From Chitinophagaceae bacterium (lineage in GTDB: Bacteria > Bacteroidota > Bacteroidia > Chitinophagales > Chitinophagaceae): a DNA stretch of 64,000 nt. A program made the translations under genes and the position numbers. Positions 34,480 through 43,167 of this stretch are shown here, one piece after another (within the stretch, counting starts at the first letter, position 1; the number at the start of each line of letters is the position of its first letter). Under the pieces are notes generated by a model. The model worked only from the letters and a program-made list of their open reading frames with translations, did no database searches and was not told where the DNA came from. Location: NCBI GenBank assembly GCA_017307735.1, contig JAFKGR010000003.1, forward strand, positions 1 through 64,000, in the 5' to 3' direction.

Positions 34480-36780
34480 ATGAAAAAGATTTTTCTGATT
34501 TTGTTTCTTTCATTTTCTCTTCATTCTATTGCACAACCCGTTGCCATCATTCCCAAACCGGTAAAGATGGAATTGAAGGAAGGTTCATTCACCATTGACA
34601 GAAATACATCACTTGAATTCGATTCAAAACTGAGTAACCTCAGAAACACAGTCAGCTTCTTTTCAAATTTCGTCAACGATGTTTCGGGTATTCGTTTGCA
34701 TCAGCATTGGAAGAATGGCAAAAAGATTTATCTGAAAATCAGAAAAGAAAAAGTAATCGGTGATGAGGGTTATCTGTTGTCAGTAACCCCGCAAAGCATC
34801 GTCATTACAGCCAACGATCCGAAAGGAATTTTTTACGGAATACAAACACTCATTCAAACTTTACCAAAGGAAAGAACGAATGCTGCATTACAAATTCCTT
34901 CCATGGAAATTACGGATTATCCCAGGTTTCAATGGAGAGGCATGCATCTCGATGTGTCGCGACATTTTTTTACACCCAATACCATCAGGATGTATATCGA
35001 TTTGCTGAGCGCTTATAAATTCAACACTTTTCACTGGCACTTGTCGGATGACCAGGGATGGCGACTTGAAATAAAGAAATATCCCAAACTCACTTCTGTA
35101 GGTGCATGGCGTGCCGATCGCCGCGGTATTTTGTGGAGTCAGTCGCAACCGACTCAACCGGGTGAACCCACAACGTACGGCGGATTTTATACGCAGGAAC
35201 AGGCGAGGGAAATTGTGCGTTATGCAGCGGAAAGAAATATTACCATTGTACCGGAGTTTGATGTACCCGGCCATTCGGCTGCAGCCATTACCGCCTACCC
35301 CTTTCTCTCGTGCAGCGGCAAACAACAAACGATGATCACAGGAGGAATTTATCCGAAAGATTATGAATCCACACTTGACGTGGGCAAAGACAGTGTCTAT
35401 ACATTTCTTGAAAACGTACTGACAGAAGTAATGAAAATATTTCCATCCAAATACATCCACATCGGCGGAGATGAAGTGGACAAATCGCCATGGGCAAAGG
35501 ATTCTGCCTGCCAAAGGTTGATGAGAAAAGAAAATCTCAAAGACCTCGATGAACTTCAGAGTTATTTTATCCGTCGCATGGAAAAATTTCTGAATGCACA
35601 TGGAAAAAAACTCATCGGCTGGGATGAAATCCTCGAAGGCGGTGTGGCACCCGAAGCTACGGTGATGAGCTGGCGTGGAGAAAGCGGTGGCATAGCTGCA
35701 GCAAAACAACATCACTATGTGGTAATGACGCCGGGCGAACCTTTGTACTTTGACCATTATCAGGCGGGGCCGGAAGGTGAGCCTCTCGCCTTTGGCGGAA
35801 TGAATACGCTGAAAATGGTGTATGATTACAATCCGGTTCCGAAGGAATTAAGTCCGGATGAAGCAAAATATATTTTGGGTGCACAGGCCAATCTATGGGC
35901 GGAGATGATACAAAGTGAAACGCATGTGGAATACATGATCCTTCCGAGGATGCTTGCACTTGCTGAAACAGACTGGACTCCCCTTCCGGAAAAAAACTAT
36001 GATGATTTTTATAACCGCGTGCAACAAAAATTCAGGGAATTTGATCAGGAGGGATTGACCTATTGCGAAGGGAATTTCAACGTCACCTTTGTTCCCGGGA
36101 GCCGGAATGGGAAATTAAACGTGACCCTCCAATCCGAAATACCGGGTGCACAAATTTATTATACGACAGATGGCAGTTATCCCGGTGCGGGATCCATTTT
36201 GTACAACGGCTCTGTAAATATCGATTCATCAATGAAGATCAGGGCTGTAGTAGTTCAAAACGGAATCGTCAAAAGCAAAGTTCCTTCGCAACAGTCATTT
36301 GTCGTTGATAAGGTCTCGGGGCTGAATGTGAATTATCAGTTTCCGCCCAGCACTCAGTACATGGCAAACGGCATCAACTCCCTGACCGACGGTATCAGAG
36401 GCACACTCGCTGTAAATAAATACTGGCATGGCTTTGCGGGGAATGATATGATCGCCACGATTGAATTACCGGAAACCGAAACCATTCACGAAGTGAGTGC
36501 CGGCTTTTTGCAGCGGTACAGCGACTGGATATTCCTTCCACAATGGATGAAAGTAGAAGTATCGGATGACGGACAAAATTTTCATGAAGCAGGCAAGGTT
36601 AAAAATGACATTTCGCCGGAGGAAATGCAACTACTGATAAAAGATTTCAAAATTGATTTTTCGTCTGTGCCATGCCGTTATATCCGCGTAACGGCAAAGA
36701 ATCTCGGCGTTTGTCCTCCGGGCCATCCGGGAGAAGGGAAACCGGCATGGTTGTTTGCAGATGAAATAGTGGTTTATTAA
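34480..36780 (+). CDS. Beta-N-acetylhexosaminidase, family GH20
   Basis: A 766-residue exported enzyme (signal 1-18). It has a GH20b N-terminal domain (about 22-145), a TIM-barrel with the catalytic pair Asp331-Glu332 in HIGGDEVDKSPW, and the substrate-contact motifs HLDVSRHFF (156-164) and WHLSDDQGWR (186-195). A C-terminal chitobiase-like strand domain (about 545-610) precedes a discoidin/F5-8C-like module (about 620-766). It removes terminal GlcNAc or GalNAc from glycans using the N-acetyl group as nucleophile. The amino sugar would feed NagB encoded 2.5 kb away. Confidence 0.95.
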   Translation: MKKIFLILFLSFSLHSIAQPVAIIPKPVKMELKEGSFTIDRNTSLEFDSKLSNLRNTVSFFSNFVNDVSGIRLHQHWKNGKKIYLKIRKEKVIGDEGYLLSVTPQSIVITANDPKGIFYGIQTLIQTLPKERTNAALQIPSMEITDYPRFQWRGMHLDVSRHFFTPNTIRMYIDLLSAYKFNTFHWHLSDDQGWRLEIKKYPKLTSVGAWRADRRGILWSQSQPTQPGEPTTYGGFYTQEQAREIVRYAAERNITIVPEFDVPGHSAAAITAYPFLSCSGKQQTMITGGIYPKDYESTLDVGKDSVYTFLENVLTEVMKIFPSKYIHIGGDEVDKSPWAKDSACQRLMRKENLKDLDELQSYFIRRMEKFLNAHGKKLIGWDEILEGGVAPEATVMSWRGESGGIAAAKQHHYVVMTPGEPLYFDHYQAGPEGEPLAFGGMNTLKMVYDYNPVPKELSPDEAKYILGAQANLWAEMIQSETHVEYMILPRMLALAETDWTPLPEKNYDDFYNRVQQKFREFDQEGLTYCEGNFNVTFVPGSRNGKLNVTLQSEIPGAQIYYTTDGSYPGAGSILYNGSVNIDSSMKIRAVVVQNGIVKSKVPSQQSFVVDKVSGLNVNYQFPPSTQYMANGINSLTDGIRGTLAVNKYWHGFAGNDMIATIELPETETIHEVSAGFLQRYSDWIFLPQWMKVEVSDDGQNFHEAGKVKNDISPEEMQLLIKDFKIDFSSVPCRYIRVTAKNLGVCPPGHPGEGKPAWLFADEIVVY

Positions 36781-36890
36781 AAACTTCAAAATCTTCAAGA
36801 TTCATTCTGCACAAAAGTTCGGGCTCAAACCCTGAAGGGTTTTACCAAATTCTTCCTTGTCAGGCATGATTGGCCTTTGGCATTCCATCA

Positions 36891-38852
36891 TTACAGTTTA
36901 TTCCACACATTATTTTTCCGGTTCACATCAGGTAAGACATTTTCAGGATCCAGTACAATTTTATCAATTTTATTTTCAGATGGGTACCTGAATGTCCAGG
37001 TTCCGCCACGTTGCCATATTTCAACAGGCAGATTTACAATGCCGGATTTGCCATTGCTTTGCTGAATTTTCAAAATAACCGGTAAAATCATTTTGCCTTT
37101 ATTTTCAATGGTGATTAGCACTCCTTTTTGGGGATCGTTTTCAATATATTTCACATCCGTTATCGCCTGGTCCAACTTCCAGGTTGTAAAGAACCATTCT
37201 TTCCAAAACCAGTTCAGGTCTTCACCCGCAGCATTATTGATACAATTAAAAAAGTCATAAGGTGTTGGATGTTTATAGGCCCATGCTTCGATATATTTTC
37301 TGAAGGCATAGTCAAAGCGTTCTTTACCAACAACCACGGTACGCAGCAGGTTGAGGCCATAAGCTGTTTTGCCATAATACTGATAATGCTGCGCATCATC
37401 CATTGCGTCAGAAATCGTTATCAGAGGATCTTTATATTGCATGAATTGCTCATAATCTCTTGATGCAAAAAATTTCTTGTTCAGATAGGCGGGATCATTT
37501 ACATATTCGCCATTATTAAAAAGATCTGTAGCGATATAGTTGATATAAGTATTCAGTCCCTCATCCTGCCACATATACCTTCTTTCGTTATTCCCTACAA
37601 TCATGGGGAACCAGTTATGGCCAATTTCATGAGCGATTAAAAACCACAAATCTGCTTTTGTTTCTTTATAATTATCAAAAATTAACCCTGGATATTCCAT
37701 TCCGGAGGTAATGCCAGCACTGCTTATAGCCACATTCCAGGGAAATTCAAAGAAATTTTCGGAATAGATTTCTATGCTGTTTTTTAAATATTCTGTTGAC
37801 CTTGACCATGCGGAATCACCGATACTTTCTACCGGATAACACGACATCGCCATAGCTTTTCGTCCGGAGGGTAAGTTGATCTTTGCTGCATCCCATATCA
37901 TTCCTTTGCCGGCGGCAAAAGCAACATCCCGTGTGTTGTGCATTGTAAAATGCCAGGTAAGATTTCCCTTTGCAGATGGACGGGTAATAGGCTTTCCTGC
38001 TTCCTCAGGCCCAATTATGGTAACTGTCTTGTCGCTCTTTGCAGCAAGGGCCAGACGTTTGATTTGTTCTGCTGTCAATACCTGCGAAGGGTTTTGCAAA
38101 TCGCCGGAACCATATACTATCATTTCTGCAGGAGCAGTAATATAATATTCATAATTGCCATACTCACAATAAAACTCTCCCGTCCCCAAATAAGGAAGGG
38201 TATTCCAGCCTTTCACGTCGTCATACACACACATGCGTGGATACCATTGAGCTATTTGGTATATGACGCCATTCTTTGTGTACTGTCTTCCAAACCGGCC
38301 GGCGCCATCAGGAGGAATATTGAAACTAAAATTAATTTTCAAAGAAATTTTATCTCCCTTTGGAAGCATAGGTTTTTGTAAACGTATTTGCATTCTTGTA
38401 TCGGTGATAATGGGATCAACTTTATAAGAGTTGCCGTTAGAACTTACCAAAACATCTTTAATTTTATAACCATAGGCAATAGCATCAGGCGCATCCGGAT
38501 AACTACCCGTATATATTGTTGTGGCAACAGACCTGGACGACGGTTTAAAAATATTTTGATCTAACTGAAGCCATAAATAATCCAGTTGATCCGGACTATT
38601 ATTGGTATAAGTAATCGTTACATCTCCTGTGATAGAAGTGTCTTTTTCGCTAAGTGTTGCGTGTATCAGGTAGCTGGCGCTGTTTTGCCAATACTCAGGC
38701 CCCGGTATTCCTTTGGCCGAACGAAAAGGATTTCCGGGTGGCGGATTAAAAGGTTGTGTAAAAAAATCATGGGGATTGTAATTTGTATCAGTTTGGGCAT
38801 GTAAAGTACAGATGCAGCCCGCCAGAGATAAGAGGCATAATATGATTTTCAT
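36891..38852 (-). CDS. M1 family zinc metallopeptidase
   Basis: A 653-residue exported aminopeptidase-type protein with a signal peptide (1-19). The zinc site is HEIGH (408-412) with the downstream Glu431 in WQDEGLNTY. The exopeptidase motif appears as GMEYPG (384-389), the counterpart of GAMEN. An N-terminal beta saddle (about 60-300) precedes the catalytic domain. This shorter M1 branch without the C-terminal ARM domain is common in Bacteroidota. Likely periplasmic or surface peptide trimming. Confidence 0.92.
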   Translation of the reverse strand: MKIILCLLSLAGCICTLHAQTDTNYNPHDFFTQPFNPPPGNPFRSAKGIPGPEYWQNSASYLIHATLSEKDTSITGDVTITYTNNSPDQLDYLWLQLDQNIFKPSSRSVATTIYTGSYPDAPDAIAYGYKIKDVLVSSNGNSYKVDPIITDTRMQIRLQKPMLPKGDKISLKINFSFNIPPDGAGRFGRQYTKNGVIYQIAQWYPRMCVYDDVKGWNTLPYLGTGEFYCEYGNYEYYITAPAEMIVYGSGDLQNPSQVLTAEQIKRLALAAKSDKTVTIIGPEEAGKPITRPSAKGNLTWHFTMHNTRDVAFAAGKGMIWDAAKINLPSGRKAMAMSCYPVESIGDSAWSRSTEYLKNSIEIYSENFFEFPWNVAISSAGITSGMEYPGLIFDNYKETKADLWFLIAHEIGHNWFPMIVGNNERRYMWQDEGLNTYINYIATDLFNNGEYVNDPAYLNKKFFASRDYEQFMQYKDPLITISDAMDDAQHYQYYGKTAYGLNLLRTVVVGKERFDYAFRKYIEAWAYKHPTPYDFFNCINNAAGEDLNWFWKEWFFTTWKLDQAITDVKYIENDPQKGVLITIENKGKMILPVILKIQQSNGKSGIVNLPVEIWQRGGTWTFRYPSENKIDKIVLDPENVLPDVNRKNNVWNKL

Positions 38853-39228
38853 TTGACTTGTTTTATTTTGGCTAATAAATATTTATCTAATTTAGTACAG
38901 AGCTGCGATTCATTTAATGAAAAACTTATTTTTTAGTCAAATGCAATGGAGTAAACCAACCTGCAAAATATTCCCAGCCGGATATTGATATCTGAAAAAC
39001 TATTCCTGTAGCAACGAGTCGGGAAAGGGTCTGGTCATTGCGCACCGGCCAGAAGTTTTTAGCCTGGCCTGACTGCCATGGCAGAGATTGACCTGACTCC
39101 TTGAAGTACTGAAACCTCCGAGGGCATTACAAACGGAAATCCGGCATTGCCTTATCATGCTGAAGCCGCCGCTTCACACTTACCGGCACTTCCCGCCATA
39201 AATATTTTCAAAACAGTTTCCTTGTATT
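38853..39228. other. Intergenic stretch, no gene seen
   Basis: No ORF with protein-like features is found in these 376 bp. A perfect 12 bp palindrome, CTGCCATGGCAG, lies at 39073-39084. No T-tract follows it. Confidence 0.3.
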
Positions 39229-41148
39229 CTAAAACCTCCACCTCACAAAGGCCTCCATAGCGGCATATCTTGTCATTCCCAATTTAGCATACAGATCGGC
39301 GGTGTTGGCATTGCGCTCTTCCGCCCTTTGCCAGAACTCGCGTTCGTCGGTTCCCTGAAAAGGAACGGAATCTTTTTGTGACTGGTGAATGAAAATGCCA
39401 TAGCGTTTTTTTCTGACCTGCCCCGGACTCATGGGAATGGCCATTTCTATTTCATCAATATCCCATTCCTGCCATGCACCTTTGTAAAGCCAGACGTACG
39501 TGTCTTTCAGGAAGTCATCTCCGGCTTTTTTAATTTCATTGATCGCAGCCATGATAATATCAAGACACACTTTATGCGTTCCGTGAGGATCGGCTAAATC
39601 ACCGGCACAGAAAATCTGATGGGGTTTTATTTCACGTATAAGCTTTACCGTTATATCCACATCTTCACGCCCCATCGGCTTCTTTTCTATGGTTCCCGTT
39701 TCATAAAAAGGCAGGTTCATAAAATGAATGTGGTCAACACTCAGTCCCACATATTTACAGGTAGCTCTGGCCTCACAACGCCTGATCAGTCCTTTGATAT
39801 TCCGGATATCTGCGCTGTCCTTTTCAGAAGATTTTTTTTCAGTAAGAAACCGTGTGGCCTGGTCAAATAATTTTTTGCTCCTGGTATTATCAATATCAAA
39901 AATCCTTTCAAAGTTGACTGCAAAATCCAGAAATCTTGTCACAAATTCATCTGTCACTGCAATGTTTCCGCTGGTCTGGTAAGCCACATGAACATCATGC
40001 CCCTGATCGTGCAATCTCATAAAGGTGCCCCCCATGCTGATGATATCATCATCAGGGTGCGGAGAAAAAATCAAAACTCTTTTGGGAAATGGTTTGCTGC
40101 GTTCGGGATGATTGGGGATGACAGCATTGGGTTTGCCACCGGGCCATCCTGTGATGGTATCGCGCAACATGTAAAACACTTCGAGGTTAACCTCATAGGC
40201 ATCTCCTTTCTCAACCAGCAAATCACTCAATCCGTACTCAATATAATCATGGTTGGTAAGATTGAGAACAGGTTTTCCCAATTTAGTTGCCAGACCTACC
40301 ACTGCTTTTTTAACCAGCTTGGGTGTCCACTCACATTCACCTGTCAGCCACGGCGATTTGAAACGCGTGAGTTCGGAAGCTGCCGACTGATCCAAAACAA
40401 ATATTACATTATCGTGATGTTGCAAAAGCGAAGCGGGGACTTCTTCTGTAGGCCGGCCTTCCACAGCTTTCTGAATGACCGGTGCTTTCACTTCGCCCCA
40501 TGCCATCAGAATAACCTGCCTGGATTTCATGATCGTACTTAACCCCATCGTGATCGCCATACGCGGAACTTCAGATAAATTTCCAAATTCATGTGAGTTG
40601 GCCATCCGGGTGGAATTATCCAATGTAATCAATCTCGTTTTGCTGTAAAACGGAGAACCCGGTTCATTGAAACCGATATGCCCGTTTTGACCAATACCGA
40701 GGATCTGCAAATCAATTCCGCCGGCTGCTTCAATCTTTTTTTCGTATTCAGCCGCGTGCTTTTTAATCTGGTCTTTCGGAATCATGCCATCAGGCAAAAA
40801 ATAATTTTTGGGATCGATATCTGTTTTCTCAAACAGGTTTTTGCGCATGAAATAATGGTAGCTGTTGATGTTATCAGCTTCCATCGGATAATATTGATCC
40901 AGGTTGAATGTCATTACCTTTTTAAAACTAAGTCCTTCTTCCTTGTGCATGCGTACAAGCTCGGCGTAAAGGGTTTTCGGAGTAGAGCCTGTGGCCAGGC
41001 CAATCACAGCCATTTTACCCTGTGCATTTTTTTCTCTGATCAATTTGGCAATAATTTTTGCCACATAAACAGAACCGTCGAGGGGAGTATCAAAAATTTT
41101 TACAGGGATTTTTTCCAGGGAATCTGTAAGATCAATATGTGTATCCAT
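39229..41148 (-). CDS. nagB: Glucosamine-6-phosphate deaminase fused to a PIG-L domain
   Basis: A 639-residue protein. The first part (about 15-265) is NagB, which turns glucosamine-6-phosphate into fructose-6-phosphate and ammonia: MAVIGLATGSTPKTLY, FNLDQYYPM and LGIGQNGHIGFNEPGS are clear. The second part (about 365-600) is a PIG-L/LmbE deacetylase-like domain with HPDDD and the later ADPHGTH zinc motif. This fusion is typical of Bacteroidota. The second domain could deacetylate an amino sugar before deamination, but that is inference. The ATG at 41148 is chosen because a TTG upstream overlaps the promoter at 41179-41210. Confidence 0.93.
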   Translation of the reverse strand: MDTHIDLTDSLEKIPVKIFDTPLDGSVYVAKIIAKLIREKNAQGKMAVIGLATGSTPKTLYAELVRMHKEEGLSFKKVMTFNLDQYYPMEADNINSYHYFMRKNLFEKTDIDPKNYFLPDGMIPKDQIKKHAAEYEKKIEAAGGIDLQILGIGQNGHIGFNEPGSPFYSKTRLITLDNSTRMANSHEFGNLSEVPRMAITMGLSTIMKSRQVILMAWGEVKAPVIQKAVEGRPTEEVPASLLQHHDNVIFVLDQSAASELTRFKSPWLTGECEWTPKLVKKAVVGLATKLGKPVLNLTNHDYIEYGLSDLLVEKGDAYEVNLEVFYMLRDTITGWPGGKPNAVIPNHPERSKPFPKRVLIFSPHPDDDIISMGGTFMRLHDQGHDVHVAYQTSGNIAVTDEFVTRFLDFAVNFERIFDIDNTRSKKLFDQATRFLTEKKSSEKDSADIRNIKGLIRRCEARATCKYVGLSVDHIHFMNLPFYETGTIEKKPMGREDVDITVKLIREIKPHQIFCAGDLADPHGTHKVCLDIIMAAINEIKKAGDDFLKDTYVWLYKGAWQEWDIDEIEMAIPMSPGQVRKKRYGIFIHQSQKDSVPFQGTDEREFWQRAEERNANTADLYAKLGMTRYAAMEAFVRWRF

Positions 41149-41178
41149 AATGTGATTAAATACAAAAAACTTGAATAC

Positions 41179-41210
41179 CAAAATTACGACTTCATCTAAT
41201 TGGCTTCAAA
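41179..41210 (-). promoter_or_regulatory. Bacteroidota-type promoter of nagB
   Basis: Read leftward, TTTG (41210-41207), a 20-nt spacer and TAATTTTG (41186-41179) match the TTTG/TAnnTTTG consensus. The -7 element ends about 30 nt before the nagB ATG. Confidence 0.7.
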
Positions 41211-41556
41211 AAAATTATCTACGGATATATGCGACTGTTAGATAAATCTTCGTGATCGGGATATAAAGGATGAATTTTTAAGTCTAATAATTATAATGAA
41301 TAAAATGGTTGATTTAAAAGGACGGAACGGTGTGGCCATTTGTGTTTTGGCATTCAACACCATCCGGGATGATATTACAATTTTTGAATTTCTCCATCCA
41401 TATTTAAGCCCTTCGGGCTTGAGGAAAGGTTTGCCTGGGGATAAAATTAATTTCAGGAATTTTATAATTATTTCAATTACCCGAAAAAAATGCGGAGGTT
41501 TCAGACCTCAGCCAAATTCTTTATTCCAACAGTCTATACAAACATGCCTGAAATAT
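41211..41556. other. Intergenic stretch with a short GGGC hairpin
   Basis: No supported gene. AAGCCC (41406-41411) and GGGCTT (41415-41420) form a tight hairpin. It resembles the small palindromes scattered elsewhere in this window (36827-36842, 58874-58887). Confidence 0.3.
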
Positions 41557-42741
41557 CTATACCAATTCCACCACCATGGCACTGGCGCCACCGCCGCCAT
41601 TGCAAATACCGGCTGCACCGCGTTTGCCGCTGTTTTGCTTCAGCACATTCAAAAGTGTTACAAGAATCCTTGCTCCGCTGCAACCCAACGGATGGCCAAG
41701 TGAAACTGCGCCCCCATGCACATTTACCTTGCTTCCATCCAGCTTCATCTTTTGGATATTCACAACCCCAACCACACTGAATGCTTCATTCACTTCAAAG
41801 AAATCGATATCATTTTGTGTAAGTCCTGCCTTCTTAATGGCTTTTGGCAATGCAAGTGACGGAGTAGTTGTAAACCATTCGGGAGCTTGTTCGGCATCCG
41901 CATAGCCAAGCACCCTTGCAATAGGTTTTATACCAAGTTCTTTGGCTTTGTCAGCGCTCATTAAAACTACAGCAGCGGCCCCGTCATTGATGGTACTTGC
42001 GTTTGCAGCGGTCACACTTCCATCTTTTTTGAATGCAGATTTTAATGCAGGTATCTTTTCAAATTTCACATTGAAAGGTTCCTCATCTTTGTCTATAATT
42101 TTCGGATCTCCTTTTTTCTGCGGGATTTCAACCGGAACAATTTCATCTTTAAATTTTCCTTCGTTTGTTGCTTGCTGACTTCTCTTATAACTTTCAATGG
42201 CAAAAGCATCCTGATCTCCACGGCTGATGTGGCATTCCGAAGCGCATAATTCAGCGGCATTCCCCATCGCAGTATTGTCATACGCGTCCACTAATCCGTC
42301 TCTGCCTACACCATCCACGAGGCTGGTATCTCCATATTTATGTCCCCATCTTGCAGAAGGCACATAAAATGGCGTGCCACTCATGCTTTCCATTCCTCCG
42401 GCAACCACCACATCGGCATCTCCCAAACGGATGGCCTGTGCGCCAAGCATAATTGATTTCATTCCGCTGGCGCAAACTTTATTTACCGTTGTACAACAAA
42501 CATTATCCGGCAAACCTGCATATCTCGCCGCCTGACGTGCAGGAGCCTGGCCAAGATTGGCCTGCAATACGCAACCCATGTAAACTTCATCAACCCATTC
42601 CGGTTTGACACCTGCCTGATCCATGGCAGCTTTAATCGCAATTGAACCCAATCTGGTCGCCAGAATATCTTTTAATGCACCTCCAAAACTTCCGATTGGT
42701 GTACGTTTGGCGGCCACAATAACTACCTCTCTCACATCCAT
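41557..42741 (-). CDS. Acetyl-CoA C-acetyltransferase (thiolase)
   Basis: A 394-residue thiolase, a usual length. The nucleophile Cys90 lies in NKVCASGMKS. The other active residues are in NVHGGAVSLGHPLG and the C-terminal CNGGGGASAMVVE motif. The N-terminus VREVVIVAAKRTPIGSFGG is typical of acetoacetyl-CoA thiolases. It condenses or cleaves acetyl-CoA units in the cytoplasm. The ATG at 42741 follows a TAnnTTTG-like element (42755-42762, read leftward) by 13 bp. A longer GTG frame is less likely. Confidence 0.95.
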   Translation of the reverse strand: MDVREVVIVAAKRTPIGSFGGALKDILATRLGSIAIKAAMDQAGVKPEWVDEVYMGCVLQANLGQAPARQAARYAGLPDNVCCTTVNKVCASGMKSIMLGAQAIRLGDADVVVAGGMESMSGTPFYVPSARWGHKYGDTSLVDGVGRDGLVDAYDNTAMGNAAELCASECHISRGDQDAFAIESYKRSQQATNEGKFKDEIVPVEIPQKKGDPKIIDKDEEPFNVKFEKIPALKSAFKKDGSVTAANASTINDGAAAVVLMSADKAKELGIKPIARVLGYADAEQAPEWFTTTPSLALPKAIKKAGLTQNDIDFFEVNEAFSVVGVVNIQKMKLDGSKVNVHGGAVSLGHPLGCSGARILVTLLNVLKQNSGKRGAAGICNGGGGASAMVVELV

Positions 42742-42888
42742 AATAATTTTTTTGCAAAGATAACCATATACCACCACGGTCGATATTTCTCCGGACAGGG
42801 CAGCGTATTTGCATTAGGTTCCATTATAATATTTGCATTTTCGGGAAGATGAAAACAACTCACCCAAAATCTGTTAAAGAATAAATCG

Positions 42889-43029
42889 ATGGATTACTAT
42901 AACTCAATTTTAGATGGGAAAAACCGGGTGGTGAATCCAATAAACAGGGATATTATAATTCAGGAAAATCAACTAAAAGACACAGCGATTGCAATCATAT
43001 TTAAAAATTGTTTTAACTTGAATCAGTAA
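42889..43029 (+). CDS. Possible small protein, 46 residues
   Basis: An ATG-to-TAA frame of 46 codons, MDYYNSILDGKNRVVN..., ending NCFNLNQ. It is charged and mostly polar, with a short hydrophobic stretch (TAIAIIFKNCF) near the end. No known family is recognised. It lies between the thiolase and dnaG on the dnaG strand, 14 bp before another small frame. A real gene is possible but unproven. Confidence 0.3.
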   Translation: MDYYNSILDGKNRVVNPINRDIIIQENQLKDTAIAIIFKNCFNLNQ

Positions 43030-43043
43030 ATAAATTATTCAAA

Positions 43044-43145
43044 ATGGAAACCACATTCACAGACAAAAAGTTTTTTAAGGTCAACATTATTACAACCATC
43101 GTTCTGGTAATTATCACCATCATCTGTTTCAAGGCAGGAATGTAA
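43044..43145 (+). CDS. Possible single-helix membrane peptide, 33 residues
   Basis: METTFTDKKFFK is followed by a strong membrane helix (VNIITTIVLVIITIICF) and a short KAGM end. A charged head followed by one helix is common in small membrane proteins. The frame ends 22 bp before the GTG of dnaG, so it could be its leader cistron. An A-rich region precedes the ATG but no Shine-Dalgarno is visible, as usual in this genome. Confidence 0.4.
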   Translation: METTFTDKKFFKVNIITTIVLVIITIICFKAGM

Positions 43146-43167
43146 ATTTGCCTGAAACAACCATGAA

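Noticed and set aside
39073..39084. Palindrome CTGCCATGGCAG as an operator
   Set aside because: It is an isolated perfect palindrome far from any start codon, with no second copy.
41296..41703. 135-codon plus-strand ORF
   Set aside because: Its second half is antisense to the thiolase and the first half lies in spacer DNA with a hairpin.
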